Source: Verrucomicrobium spinosum DSM 4136 = JCM 18804
GTDB taxonomy: Bacteria; Verrucomicrobiota; Verrucomicrobiia; Verrucomicrobiales; Verrucomicrobiaceae
Length of the DNA stretch: 64,000 nt
Assembly: GCF_000172155.1 (NCBI RefSeq)
Contig: NZ_ABIZ01000001.1
Coordinates: 4,249,105-4,313,104, forward strand
Direction of reading: 5' to 3'
Shown: positions 26,394 through 35,402 of the stretch, in pieces
How the letters are laid out: each line of letters opens with the position of its first letter
Position numbering within the stretch: position 1 is the stretch's first letter
Notes under the pieces: generated by a model
The model's input: only the letters and a program-made list of their open reading frames with translations
The model's database searches: none
Told to the model about the DNA's origin: nothing
Position numbers and translations under genes: made by a program

Positions 26394-27413
26394 ATGCGCA
26401 TCCCCTTCATGCCTGAACATCAGCTTGCCAGTCCCTGGTGGCTGCTGTTGCTGCTGGCCCTGCCAGTTCTGGCCTGGCTGCGTGGTCGGGCGGGGGACGC
26501 GCCCGCCATGTCTTTCCCCATGACGGGGTTGTTGGCCGAGTTGGGGCACCCCACGCGAAGCCGCCCGCGGGGATTCGCGTTCAACCTTCTCCACCTGGCC
26601 ATGGTCCCCGCCATCATAGCCCTCGCCCGGCCCCAGAAGGTGATCTCGTACGACGAATTGAAGTCGGAAGGCATCGGCATTGTCGTGGCGTTTGACGTGT
26701 CGCTGTCCATGCGGATCCGGGACTTCTACATCGGAAACCGCCAGGTGGACCGGATGACCGCCGCCAAGCGGGTGCTGGTGGACTTCATCAAGGGACGCCC
26801 GAACGATCGCATCGGCATTGTGGCGTTCGGTGGTGCCCCCTACAACCCCTGCCCGCCCACTCTGGATCATGACTGGCTGTTGAACAACATGGACCGGATT
26901 CAGACCGGCATCATGGAGGACGGCACAGCCATCGGGTCAGGCATCGCTGCCGCCGCCCGTCGTCTGGATCAGCTGGAGGTCAAGAGCAAGGTCATCCTCC
27001 TCATGACCGACGGGGCCAACAACAGCGGCAAGCTCAGCCCTCAAGACGCAGCGCGCCTGGCCGCCACCCTCGGCATTCGCATCCATGCCATCTCCATCGG
27101 CACGCCCGGCATGCATCCTATTTACATGCCAAACGGCCCCCCCATCAATTCGGGTCGCCAGGAGTTCGACCCCGAGACGTTGCAGGAGGTCGCCAACATC
27201 GGAAGCGGCAGCTTCTTCCGTGCGGAAGACCTCTCCACCCTGGAACGCATTTTCAAGACGGTTGATGAAATGGAACGTACGGAGATTGAGCGACGCAAAA
27301 TTGTCGAAACTGCGGACGTCTATTTTTGGTTTCTTCTGACAGCGGCTGTACTGGGTGGAGTCTATCTCATCTGGAAGCAGTCGGCTGGTCACACTGCCCC
27401 GTCCATTGCCTGA
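26394..27413 (+). CDS. batA: BatA-like vWA membrane protein
   Basis: 339 residues. An N-terminal hydrophobic segment and a second helix near residues 63-78 precede a vWA domain. The metal-ion-dependent adhesion site is complete: DVSLS (D101, S103, S105), GTAIGSG and MTDGANNSG. A C-terminal helix (FWFLLTAAVLGGVYLIW) anchors the protein. BatA proteins form membrane complexes with BatB-E, acted on by MoxR, and are linked to envelope stress and oxygen tolerance in Bacteroides and Francisella. The metal-binding residues appear intact. Confidence 0.9.
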   Translation: MRIPFMPEHQLASPWWLLLLLALPVLAWLRGRAGDAPAMSFPMTGLLAELGHPTRSRPRGFAFNLLHLAMVPAIIALARPQKVISYDELKSEGIGIVVAFDVSLSMRIRDFYIGNRQVDRMTAAKRVLVDFIKGRPNDRIGIVAFGGAPYNPCPPTLDHDWLLNNMDRIQTGIMEDGTAIGSGIAAAARRLDQLEVKSKVILLMTDGANNSGKLSPQDAARLAATLGIRIHAISIGTPGMHPIYMPNGPPINSGRQEFDPETLQEVANIGSGSFFRAEDLSTLERIFKTVDEMERTEIERRKIVETADVYFWFLLTAAVLGGVYLIWKQSAGHTAPSIA

Positions 27414-27431
27414 GACCCGCCAGTTTTACCC

Positions 27432-29390
27432 ATGAACTTTGGAGCGCCCAGTTTTGCCTACCTGCTCTTTCTGCTGCCCTTGCTGGCGCTGCTGAAGATC
27501 GTGGCGGACGCCAAGGGGCAGAAGGCCGTTCAGGCCTTTGCCCTCTCAGAAAGGCTGCGCAATCAACTGCTGGGTGGCGCTTCCCGCATGTGGTCCAGCC
27601 TCCATTTCGGCCTGCAACTGCTGGGCCTCGGTTTCTTTTTCATCGCCTTGACCCGCCCCCAGTACGGCCTGGAAACCCGCGTGGATGAGCGTTCGGGGCG
27701 CAACATCTTCATCGCCATCGACACCTCGAAGTCCATGCTCGCGGACGATGTGTCTCCCAACCGGCTGGGGCGCGCCAAACTGGCCGCTCAAGATCTACTG
27801 GAAAGGCTGCCCAATGACCGGGTGGGGGTCATCGCCTTTGCGGGTCGCTCGTACCTCCAGGCCCCGTTGACCAACGACCACGAAGCGGTCATCGAGTGCA
27901 TCCAGTCTCTGGATCACACGACCATTCCCCGGGGTGGCAGCAGCATCGCCTCCGCCATTCAGCTTGCCGTGGAGACCATTGACAAGGTGAAAGGACGGGA
28001 GCACGGCATGGTGCTGTTCACCGACGGCCAGGAGACCGATGAAGCCACTCTCACGGCTGCCCGGATGGCCGCGCAGAAAGGCCTGATTGTGATCCCCGTC
28101 GGTGTGGGGACGACGGAAGGGGCACTCATCCCTGATCCGGACGAGCAGAACACAGGGGGCTATCTGCGGGATGAAAACGGCAACGTCATCAACTCCCGTC
28201 TGGAGGCCCCCCTCTTGCTGGAGGTTGCCAAGATCACAGGCGGGGAGTTTGTGCCACTCGGCACCCAGGCGCTCACTCAAAACCTTGTGGAACGCCTGCT
28301 GGGCCAGTTGGAACGCCAGAAACTGGACTCTCAAAAGGATACGCGTCCGATCGAGCGATACCAATGGCCCCTGGCATTGGGCATCGCCTGCATCTGCCTC
28401 TCCCTAATGATGCGCCCCTCTTCCCGGCGTCGGATCAAGGCAGCACCGCTGCCGGTGGAAGCTCAGGCCACCATTCACCACCCTACCACCCCTCCACCCC
28501 TGCCCGCCATGGCCCAATCCGCCGCGCCCACCGCCTTGTTGGCTGGAAGCCTCCTGTTGTTGGGAGGGTCTTTGCAGGCCGCCTCTCCCATGGATCTGCA
28601 ACGCGCCCGCCGTGCTTACGAAAGCGGGCGCTATGAGGCCGCCCGCGATTCTTACCAGCTGCTGCTGGCAGATGAGAAGCCTCCGATCTCCAAGGAAGAT
28701 CTGTCCTATGGCCTGGGTGCCTCAGACTTCCAGCTCAAGGACTACGACCATGCCGTGAAGGCCTTCAGCGACGCCGCCAAATCGCGAAACAAGGGTCTGC
28801 AGAAGCAGGCCCTGCGCGGTCTGGCCTCAGCCTTGTACAATCAGGGGGATCTGTCCCTGAGCAAACAACCAGACTACACGGTACGGGCTTGGACAGATTC
28901 GCTGAACCATTTCGACACGGCGCTGGACCTCGAAAAGGACAATATCGAGCTCAAGACGAACCGCGATTTTGTGCAACAACGCCTCGATGAGCTGAAGAAG
29001 CAAATCGAGATGCAAAAGCAGCAGCCCAAGCCCGACAAAGACAAGCAGAACGGCAAAGGCAAAGGTGAGGGCGAACCCAAGGAAAGTGAAGAAGAAGGAA
29101 AACCTGACCAACCGCAAGACGGGCAGTCTGACCAAAAGAAGCAGACGGACGCCATGGAGAAGAAGTCCGGTGATCTGCCTGAAGGAGAACTCCGCGCTGG
29201 CGAAGCTGGCAAGCCCGATGACAAAAAACAAGGGCAGCAGCAGGAGCCCGGTGATGAAAGCAAGGTGAATGACAAGACCGGCTTCAGCCCCCAGGAAGCT
29301 CGCAACCAGCTGCGCAACTACGCCAACGACCAGCAGTCCGTCCAGTATCTGCAGCGCCGTGAGCAGCCTCATGGCGGCAAGGACTACTAG
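27432..29390 (+). CDS. fused BatB (vWA) and BatC (TPR) protein
   Basis: 652 residues. Residues 1-330 are BatB-like: two N-terminal helices, a vWA domain with DTSKS (D97, S99, S101), FTDGQET and a helix at 311-327. A Pro-rich linker is followed at 366-384 by a second hydrophobic, signal-peptide-like segment (TALLAGSLLLLGGSLQAAS), then TPR-like repeats (about 385-510: RRAYESGRYEAARDSYQLLL, FQLKDYDHAVKAFSDAAKS). The tail (about 520-640) is extremely charged and rich in Lys, Glu, Gln and Asp. BatC of other bacteria is a separate exported TPR protein, so this looks like an in-frame gene fusion. The BatA and BatD genes flank it within 20 bases. Confidence 0.85.
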   Translation: MNFGAPSFAYLLFLLPLLALLKIVADAKGQKAVQAFALSERLRNQLLGGASRMWSSLHFGLQLLGLGFFFIALTRPQYGLETRVDERSGRNIFIAIDTSKSMLADDVSPNRLGRAKLAAQDLLERLPNDRVGVIAFAGRSYLQAPLTNDHEAVIECIQSLDHTTIPRGGSSIASAIQLAVETIDKVKGREHGMVLFTDGQETDEATLTAARMAAQKGLIVIPVGVGTTEGALIPDPDEQNTGGYLRDENGNVINSRLEAPLLLEVAKITGGEFVPLGTQALTQNLVERLLGQLERQKLDSQKDTRPIERYQWPLALGIACICLSLMMRPSSRRRIKAAPLPVEAQATIHHPTTPPPLPAMAQSAAPTALLAGSLLLLGGSLQAASPMDLQRARRAYESGRYEAARDSYQLLLADEKPPISKEDLSYGLGASDFQLKDYDHAVKAFSDAAKSRNKGLQKQALRGLASALYNQGDLSLSKQPDYTVRAWTDSLNHFDTALDLEKDNIELKTNRDFVQQRLDELKKQIEMQKQQPKPDKDKQNGKGKGEGEPKESEEEGKPDQPQDGQSDQKKQTDAMEKKSGDLPEGELRAGEAGKPDDKKQGQQQEPGDESKVNDKTGFSPQEARNQLRNYANDQQSVQYLQRREQPHGGKDY

Positions 29391-29406
29391 CTGCCCCAAC
29401 GTCACC

Positions 29407-31149
29407 ATGAATTTGAAGCCTACTCCCCATCGCTTGCCGGCCTTCTGTCTTTTGTTGGCGGGACTCATGGTCTTCCTGGCCGCGGGTGCCCATGCCAAGG
29501 GACCCAAGGTGAGCGCCACCATTGAACCTGATGCGATCCAGCCGGGTGGCTTTGCCCTTTTTGTCATCACCATTGAAGAGGGCAATGCCGATGAAGCGAC
29601 CCCCTTGGTGCTCCCCTCCAATGTGGAGCTGGCCCATCCCCTGCCCTCGACAGGCAGACCCCAGAGCGGAGGCCGGTTCCAATACGCTTCCACCATCACC
29701 TGGCAAATCACGTCGGACGTGCCCGGAACCCATACCATCCCTGCCCAGGAGCTGCATATCAACGGCGTCCCTTTCAAGACCAACGCCACCAAGCTGGTCG
29801 TGCGTGATGATCCGGATGCGGGCAATCAACTGGAGCCCTTGATGACCCTGGAGACCGCCAAACGTCAGATCTATGTGGGAGAAGTCATTCCTGTCACCGT
29901 CAACCTCTACGCCCACCGGCAGACCTTTGTCCGTCGCATCGGGCTCATCGAGCTGCCCAAGGACAACTTCGCCATCCAGCGCTTTCCCACACAGCCCAAC
30001 GAATCCGTCATCACCATCGGCAATGTCCCTTACCGGGCCTATGCATACCAGAGCACCCTCTCGGCACTAAAGCCGGGCAAATTCAAGCTTGGTCCCGCGA
30101 CTGCGGAGGTGATCCTCGACATTCCCTCCAGCGCTCGCGAGCCATTTCTTCATCCATTGCTCAATCAGATGGAACCCCGGAAGCTGCGCCCTTCCTGCAA
30201 CGAGATTGAGATCCAAGTCATCCCCCTGCCCGAAGAGGGCCGCCCCAAAGACTTCAAAGGCGTGGTGGGCGATTTTGAAATCACCATGACGGCCGATCCC
30301 AAGAACCTCAACGTGGGAGACCCCATTTCGGTGGACATCACCATCACCGGCACTGGCAACTTTGACGCCCTCATGATGCCAAACATGGTGGAGCAGAACG
30401 ACTGGAAACTCTATCCTCCGAAGCGCTACAACACGGAGTCCCCCAACGAACCTTCCGACACCTCCGGCCAGCACATTGGCTTCAGCCAGGTCATCGTTCC
30501 CAAGGCTCCGTTGACGAACATCCCTCCGTTTGAGTTCAGCTTCTTCAGTCCCATCAAGAAGCAGTACGTGACCCTTCGCACCAAGCCGGTCGCCATTCAG
30601 GTCAAAGGCGTGGCTCCTTCCAACCCTGCTGCAGCGACCGCTTCTGCGGGCTCCCCTGGAGGAGTCCCTTCGGTTGGCAAGCTGCCGGACGAGCTCGAAA
30701 AGATCCCCACCGTGAAACCCCTCGTCACGGACATCCTCACCGTCATGCCCTCCCAAGCGAGCCTGCTGGCCGCGCGCCCCGCCCTGTGGCGCAGCCAGCG
30801 ATTCCTAGTGGCGAATGCCGCCGCGTTCGGCCTGCTTGCCTTGCTCATCATCGGCAAAATCCTCACCCAATATCTTCGTGAACGCTGCAATCTGACGGAC
30901 GCCGCCACCCGCAAGCTCTGGCGTGACCTCCATGCCCAGGGCCTCTCTCGCGAGCAATTCTACACGCTCGCTGCCCGGTATGCAGAAGCCCGCCAGCTAA
31001 CAGGCGAGCAGATTCACCCCATTCTGGAGCACCATGAGAAGTACTCGTTCTCTCCAGGTGCCGCAGAAGCGGGCCGCGAGCCAGTGACACCGGTGGAGAA
31101 GTCCACCGTATTGGCCACCCTCCGCTCCGCCCCTGTCCTCCAGGCCTGA
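29407..31149 (+). CDS. batD: BatD-like exported protein
   Basis: 580 residues from the ATG at 29407, 14 bases after the upstream stop. A signal peptide ends near AGAHAKG (about residue 30). Several immunoglobulin-like beta domains follow, with the BatD-type pattern VSATIEPDAIQPGGFALFVITIEE, TYTITWQ-like strands and ETAKRQIYVGEVIPVTVNLYAH. A membrane helix lies near residues 465-485 (FLVANAAAFGLLALLIIGKIL), and a cytoplasmic tail (about 95 residues) is helical. The topology matches BatD, an outer-face partner of the BatA/BatB complex. Confidence 0.86.
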   Translation: MNLKPTPHRLPAFCLLLAGLMVFLAAGAHAKGPKVSATIEPDAIQPGGFALFVITIEEGNADEATPLVLPSNVELAHPLPSTGRPQSGGRFQYASTITWQITSDVPGTHTIPAQELHINGVPFKTNATKLVVRDDPDAGNQLEPLMTLETAKRQIYVGEVIPVTVNLYAHRQTFVRRIGLIELPKDNFAIQRFPTQPNESVITIGNVPYRAYAYQSTLSALKPGKFKLGPATAEVILDIPSSAREPFLHPLLNQMEPRKLRPSCNEIEIQVIPLPEEGRPKDFKGVVGDFEITMTADPKNLNVGDPISVDITITGTGNFDALMMPNMVEQNDWKLYPPKRYNTESPNEPSDTSGQHIGFSQVIVPKAPLTNIPPFEFSFFSPIKKQYVTLRTKPVAIQVKGVAPSNPAAATASAGSPGGVPSVGKLPDELEKIPTVKPLVTDILTVMPSQASLLAARPALWRSQRFLVANAAAFGLLALLIIGKILTQYLRERCNLTDAATRKLWRDLHAQGLSREQFYTLAARYAEARQLTGEQIHPILEHHEKYSFSPGAAEAGREPVTPVEKSTVLATLRSAPVLQA

Positions 31150-31166
31150 CGTTTTTCCCGTGATCC

Positions 31167-31955
31167 ATGTTTCGACATTTCCTCTTCCTTCTCGCCGCCT
31201 TCGTCATCGCCTCCACGGCCCCCGCACAGGAGGAGTCGGCCCAAGCGCGATACGCCGATGCCAAGGATGCCTTCGACAAGGGCGACTTCCAGGGAGCCCG
31301 GAAGATGGCGGAGAAGATGCTTTCGCAGGGGCAGCTCAGCCGTGAGGCCTTTCAGTTGCTGGGAAATGCCCACTACCGTCTCGGTCACCTGGGAGAGGCC
31401 TCCCTTTTCTTCAGGCGCGCGAACCTATTCCCCCCCGTTGAGCCAGAGGTGAGGCAAAACCTTGCCCACATTCGCGACCGGACCGGTCACGTGTCGTTCC
31501 CTCGGAGTGCCTTTCGTGAACAGTACGCCGGGTTTTTGGGGCGAACGCAGTGGTTCATCACCGCAGTGTCCGCCGCGTGGGTGGCCATTGGTTCCTTCGT
31601 CCTGGCCATCTTCCTCCGCCGTCATAGCCCTCTCAGAGTGGGCCTTGCTTTCGTGCGGGTGCTGGCGGTGATCGTGGCTGTGCTTGCAGGATTCGGCTGG
31701 TACTGGCGGCCGAGCTTTGAACGCATCGAGAAAGTGGCCATCATCACCGTCCCAGACACCAAGGCCTATACGGCCGCCACCGTTACAGCAGGAACCGTTT
31801 CCGCCCTGCCTCCGGGCAGCGAAATCCGGAGGCTGGAAGATCGGGGCATTTGGAGCTACGTGGAAATCCCCGGCGAAGACCAGAACCGCCGGGGCTGGGT
31901 GCAAAATGCCGCCTTTGAGCCCCTCTGGCCCTACCAGCGTGGGTATCTGGAGTAG
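31167..31955 (+). CDS. batE: BatE-like TPR and SH3-domain membrane protein
   Basis: 262 residues. A signal peptide (about 1-21, ending APAQ) is followed by TPR-like repeats (ARYADAKDAFDKGDFQGARKMAEKML, AFQLLGNAHYRLGHLGEASLFFRRA). Two membrane helices (about 128-152 and 158-176) come next. The C-terminal domain (about 185-260) is SH3-like, with TAATVTAGTVSALPPGSEIRRLEDRGIWSYVEI and the closing GWVQNAAFEPLWP. This layout matches BatE. It is the last gene of the MoxR/Bat operon. Confidence 0.87.
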   Translation: MFRHFLFLLAAFVIASTAPAQEESAQARYADAKDAFDKGDFQGARKMAEKMLSQGQLSREAFQLLGNAHYRLGHLGEASLFFRRANLFPPVEPEVRQNLAHIRDRTGHVSFPRSAFREQYAGFLGRTQWFITAVSAAWVAIGSFVLAIFLRRHSPLRVGLAFVRVLAVIVAVLAGFGWYWRPSFERIEKVAIITVPDTKAYTAATVTAGTVSALPPGSEIRRLEDRGIWSYVEIPGEDQNRRGWVQNAAFEPLWPYQRGYLE

Positions 31956-32095
31956 CGCCACCCGGCAGCAGCCTTGGCAGCGCTGCCTAGTTGACGTGGC
32001 ACCCTCGCAGAAATGTCTGAACAGGAGGCGCTGTTCTGACCTGTTGGGACTCTTTGCAGTTGCATCCGCCGTTGCTCCCGCCTTTGTTCCGGTCA

Positions 32096-32569
32096 ATGGC
32101 CTCCCGCTTTGTACACCGCGATATTGTTCAGTTCTCAGATACGGACATGGCGGGAATCATGCACTTCGCCAATTTCTTCCGCTTCATGGAGCGAGCGGAG
32201 CACGCCTTCTTCCGATCCCTCGGCTACAGCATCATGGAGCGCCGGGAGAGATTTCCGGCTGATCAGCGCGTAGGATGGCCCCGGGTGCACGCCTCGTGCG
32301 ACTATGTCTCGCCCCTCCGGTTCGAGGACGAGGTGGAGGTGGAAGTGCTGGTCGATGAGATCCGCACCCGTTCGCTCAAGTACATCTTCCGTGTCCGCAA
32401 GACGGATGGTACCCTCGCTGCCGAAGGCAAGATCGCGGTCGTATGCGTGCGGAAAGATCCCGAGACCCGACAGATGAAAGCGGTGGCCATTCCTGCCCAC
32501 ATTTTGGAGAAGATCGAGGTCGCCTCAGAAGAGGTGCGCAGAAGCATCCGGCCGCAAATTGCATCGTAA
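32096..32569 (+). CDS. acyl-CoA thioesterase, YbgC/FcbC family hotdog protein
   Basis: About 157 residues from the ATG at 32096; an ATG-less extension to 32054 is possible. The hotdog-fold active site is seen in FSDTDMAGIMHFANFFRFMERAEHAFF, where the DxD/xGxMHF pattern supplies the catalytic Asp. The second half has RFEDEVEVEVLVDEIRTRSLKYIF. YbgC-type enzymes hydrolyse short or medium acyl-CoA thioesters, and some work with the Tol-Pal system, which is not present here. The protein is cytoplasmic. Confidence 0.87.
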   Translation: MASRFVHRDIVQFSDTDMAGIMHFANFFRFMERAEHAFFRSLGYSIMERRERFPADQRVGWPRVHASCDYVSPLRFEDEVEVEVLVDEIRTRSLKYIFRVRKTDGTLAAEGKIAVVCVRKDPETRQMKAVAIPAHILEKIEVASEEVRRSIRPQIAS

Positions 32570-32682
32570 TACGAAGTTCTTGTCCAGAACCCGCCTCGGC
32601 TGACGTCTTCTCTCCCCGCCCAAATTCCTCAGTCAACGCTCCACCAAACCATCAAGTGAACGAGAAAGGCAGCAATAAACGC

Positions 32683-33234
32683 ATGAGCTGGCAGATATTC
32701 GCAGTGACCACAATGCTCTTCTGGGGCGTGTACGGAGTTCTACTTCACACTGGACGTCTGGGCATGATCGCAAGCGAGGCAGGCAAGGCCGATGTAGCCA
32801 ACGCCTCCATGAAGGCCTTCCTGCTGGTCGGTGCCGCGTACTTCGTCGTCGCGATCGTAGGCCCCCTCATTGTCCTCGCCAGGAACAACACGAACTGGAG
32901 CTTCACCGGCAAAGGCGTCACCTGGAGCTTTATTGCCGGCACGGCTGGCGCGATTGGAGCATTCACGCTGATTTTGGCGCTGGCGGCCGCGAACCGCATG
33001 GGCTCGTCCCCAGCGGCGGTGATGTCGATCGTCTTTGGCGGTGCACCCATCATCAATTCCATCGTGGCTCTGTCCATTCATCCGCCAGAAGGCGGATTTA
33101 AAGCCATCCCGGTGCCCTTCTTCATTGGCATCCTGATGGCTGCGTGCGGGGGCTTCCTGGTGGCCAAGTTCAGCCCGTCCAATGCCGCAGCGAAAAAACC
33201 CGCTGCCGCTGTCGCCCCCGGAGCCCAACACTAG
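32683..33234 (+). CDS. small polytopic membrane protein (EamA/DMT-like)
   Basis: About 183 residues from the ATG at 32683; the frame is open further upstream but that overlaps the thioesterase gene. Five hydrophobic segments are visible: WQIFAVTTMLFWGVYGVLL, a helix around ASMKAFLLVGAAYFVVAIVG, WSFIAGTAGAIGAFTLILALAAANRMG, AAVMSIVFGGAPIINSIVALS, and PFFIGILMAACGGFLVAKF. The pattern resembles half of an EamA/DMT-type transporter. The Ala-rich tail is soluble. Substrate and direction are unknown. Confidence 0.72.
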   Translation: MSWQIFAVTTMLFWGVYGVLLHTGRLGMIASEAGKADVANASMKAFLLVGAAYFVVAIVGPLIVLARNNTNWSFTGKGVTWSFIAGTAGAIGAFTLILALAAANRMGSSPAAVMSIVFGGAPIINSIVALSIHPPEGGFKAIPVPFFIGILMAACGGFLVAKFSPSNAAAKKPAAAVAPGAQH

Positions 33235-33308
33235 CGAGCTCCATCCAGCCCCTGACTCAGCGGATGTGGGGGTTTGACATTTGAAGTCTGGATACTGGCA
33301 TTTTTCCC

Positions 33309-34604
33309 ATGTCGTCCCCACTGGACCAAACCATGCGCGTTCACCTTCCGGGGAACGCCTTGAATTTGCGCCAGCGACAGTGGGAAAAGCTGCGGACTCT
33401 GATGTACCGCACAGCCAAGACGGACAACTTCAACACCCGTCGCTTCAAGGAGCATGGGATTGATCCCTTCTCCATCCACACGCTGGAGGACTACATCCGC
33501 AGGATCCCTTTCACTGCCAAAGGAGACCTGCTCAACGACCGGCTGGCCCACCCGCCGTTTGGCACCAATTTCACAGAACCGCTGGACCGGTACACCCGCT
33601 TCTGTCAGACCACAGGTACCGCCACGGGCCAGCCCATGGCTGTGCTGGACACTCCGGCGAGCTGGGAAACCATGCTGGCCTGCTGGCGTCAGGTGTATCG
33701 AGCCGCAGGCATCAAGGCGGGAGACCGCATCTTCTTTGCCTTCTCCTTCGGACCCTTCCTGGGCTTCTGGACTGCGTTTGAAGCAGCCGCCCGCGACTGC
33801 CTGGTGCTGCCTGGCGGTGGGCTGTCCAGTCAGGCCCGCCTGGAGATGATGGCCCGCTACAACGCCACCGCCCTCTGCTGCACCCCCACCTACGCATTGC
33901 GTTTGGGTGAAAGCATCGGTGCCCCCAGTGGCGTCAATCTCGACCAGCTTTCGGTGAAGCGCATCATCGTGGCGGGCGAACCTGGTGGTTCACTGCCCAC
34001 CACCCGTGAGCGAATCCGCCAGCTCTGGGGTGGTGCCAAATTGTTCGACCACCATGGCATGTCCGAGGTGGGCCCCGTCAGCTATGAAGATCCTGAGATG
34101 CCCGCAAGTCTGTGCGTCATCGAGGACTCCTACTTTGCCGAAGTGGTGGACTCAGCGGGGAATGAAGTGCCCGACGGTTCCGAAGGCGAACTCATCCTCA
34201 CAACCCTCGACCGCAGTGCCTGTCCGTTGTTCCGCTACCGCACGGGCGACTGGGTCTGCAAGAAGATCTTCAATGACCGGCTCTACCTTGAAGGCGGCGT
34301 CTTGAGCCGGTGCGATGACATGGTCGTCATACGCGGCGTGAACCTCTACCCGAGTGCCATCGAGAATATTGTGCTCAGGTACCCGGAAATTGCCGAGTTC
34401 CAGATCGAACAGCACAAGGTGGAGAACATGGACGAAGTGACCCTGACGGTGGAACTGGCCGCGGGAGTGGATGATACCCTGCTTCACCGCCTGCAGGACC
34501 GCCTGCGCGACACTTTTTCCCTTCGCATCCCTGTGAAGCTTGCTCCCCAAGGCTCCCTGCCACGTTTTGAGTTCAAGGCCAAGCGCTGGCGCAAGGTTCT
34601 TTAA
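33309..34604 (+). CDS. AMP-forming CoA-ligase/adenylation protein, PaaK-like
   Basis: 431 residues. The phosphate-binding loop is TTGTATGQPMAV, followed later by the ATP-binding HHGMSEVGPVSYEDP (MSE/G motif) and YRTGDWV, with a C-terminal domain that fits AMP-binding_C_2 of phenylacetate-CoA ligases. The N-terminal LEDYIRRIPFTAKGDLLNDR matches the PaaK pattern. These enzymes adenylate a carboxylate and load CoA or a carrier. No phenylacetate gene cluster is present, so the substrate is unknown. It starts 75 bases after the small membrane protein. Confidence 0.85.
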   Translation: MSSPLDQTMRVHLPGNALNLRQRQWEKLRTLMYRTAKTDNFNTRRFKEHGIDPFSIHTLEDYIRRIPFTAKGDLLNDRLAHPPFGTNFTEPLDRYTRFCQTTGTATGQPMAVLDTPASWETMLACWRQVYRAAGIKAGDRIFFAFSFGPFLGFWTAFEAAARDCLVLPGGGLSSQARLEMMARYNATALCCTPTYALRLGESIGAPSGVNLDQLSVKRIIVAGEPGGSLPTTRERIRQLWGGAKLFDHHGMSEVGPVSYEDPEMPASLCVIEDSYFAEVVDSAGNEVPDGSEGELILTTLDRSACPLFRYRTGDWVCKKIFNDRLYLEGGVLSRCDDMVVIRGVNLYPSAIENIVLRYPEIAEFQIEQHKVENMDEVTLTVELAAGVDDTLLHRLQDRLRDTFSLRIPVKLAPQGSLPRFEFKAKRWRKVL

Positions 34605-34699
34605 CCAAGAACCGGTGCATCAAACGGCTGTTGAATTTCGTATCGTAGGGACCGGTCCACTGACCTGTGGCTCCTGATCACATCCCCCCTGCGCCCCAC

Positions 34700-35383
34700 A
34701 TGCCCCTGATCCAGCTCACCAACGTCTCCAAGGCTTACCGCGAACCGGTGAGCGGGCACTCCGTTCCCGTGCTCAAAGGCATTAACCTGCAGATCGAAGC
34801 CGGAGAGTCGGTGTCTATTGTAGGACCTTCAGGCTGCGGCAAGAGCACCTTGCTCAACATCCTCGGAACGCTCGATGAACCGGATACGGGTGAGTACCGG
34901 TTTGAAGGTGACAGCCTTCAGGGTGCAGGGCCTACCAAACTGGGTCAGCTCCGCAGCGCCAAGATCGGGTTCATCTTCCAGCTCCATCACCTCCTGCCGC
35001 AGTGTACGGTCCTGGAGAACGTCCTGCTTCCCACCTTGGCCCTCACCCCCAAGCCAGATCAAAAGGCCGCACAAGACAGAGCGATGGACCTTCTGAGGGA
35101 GGTCGGTTTGGATCACCGGGCCAGCTATAAACCCGCCGAACTCTCGGGCGGCGAACGCCAGCGAGCTGCGGTGGTGCGAGCGCTGATCAACGCTCCCAAA
35201 TTGATTCTCGCTGATGAGCCGACCGGGGCACTGGACGAAGCAAATGCCGACACTTTGACCAACTTGATGATCAACTTGGTGGAAAATTCCGGAATCTCTT
35301 TAGTGCTAGTTTCCCACAATCCCACTCAGGCTCAACGCATGAAGCGGGTCCTCCACCTTCACGAAGGCACCTTGTCCGTTTAA
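34700..35383 (+). CDS. ABC transporter ATP-binding protein, LolD/MacB-like
   Basis: 227 residues from the ATG at 34700. Walker A is GPSGCGKST, the Q-loop region is GFIFQLHHLLPQCTVLENVLLP, the signature LSGGERQR and Walker B LILADEPTGALDE, followed by the switch His in LVSHNPTQ. The TGALDE and HHLLPQ features are typical of the LolD/MacB family, which move lipoproteins or macrolides or signal through FtsX-type permeases. The permease gene follows 19 bases later. It is preceded by a 95-base gap after the PaaK-like gene. Confidence 0.93.
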   Translation: MPLIQLTNVSKAYREPVSGHSVPVLKGINLQIEAGESVSIVGPSGCGKSTLLNILGTLDEPDTGEYRFEGDSLQGAGPTKLGQLRSAKIGFIFQLHHLLPQCTVLENVLLPTLALTPKPDQKAAQDRAMDLLREVGLDHRASYKPAELSGGERQRAAVVRALINAPKLILADEPTGALDEANADTLTNLMINLVENSGISLVLVSHNPTQAQRMKRVLHLHEGTLSV

Positions 35384-35402
35384 CCCGCTTTTCTCCACCA
35401 TC

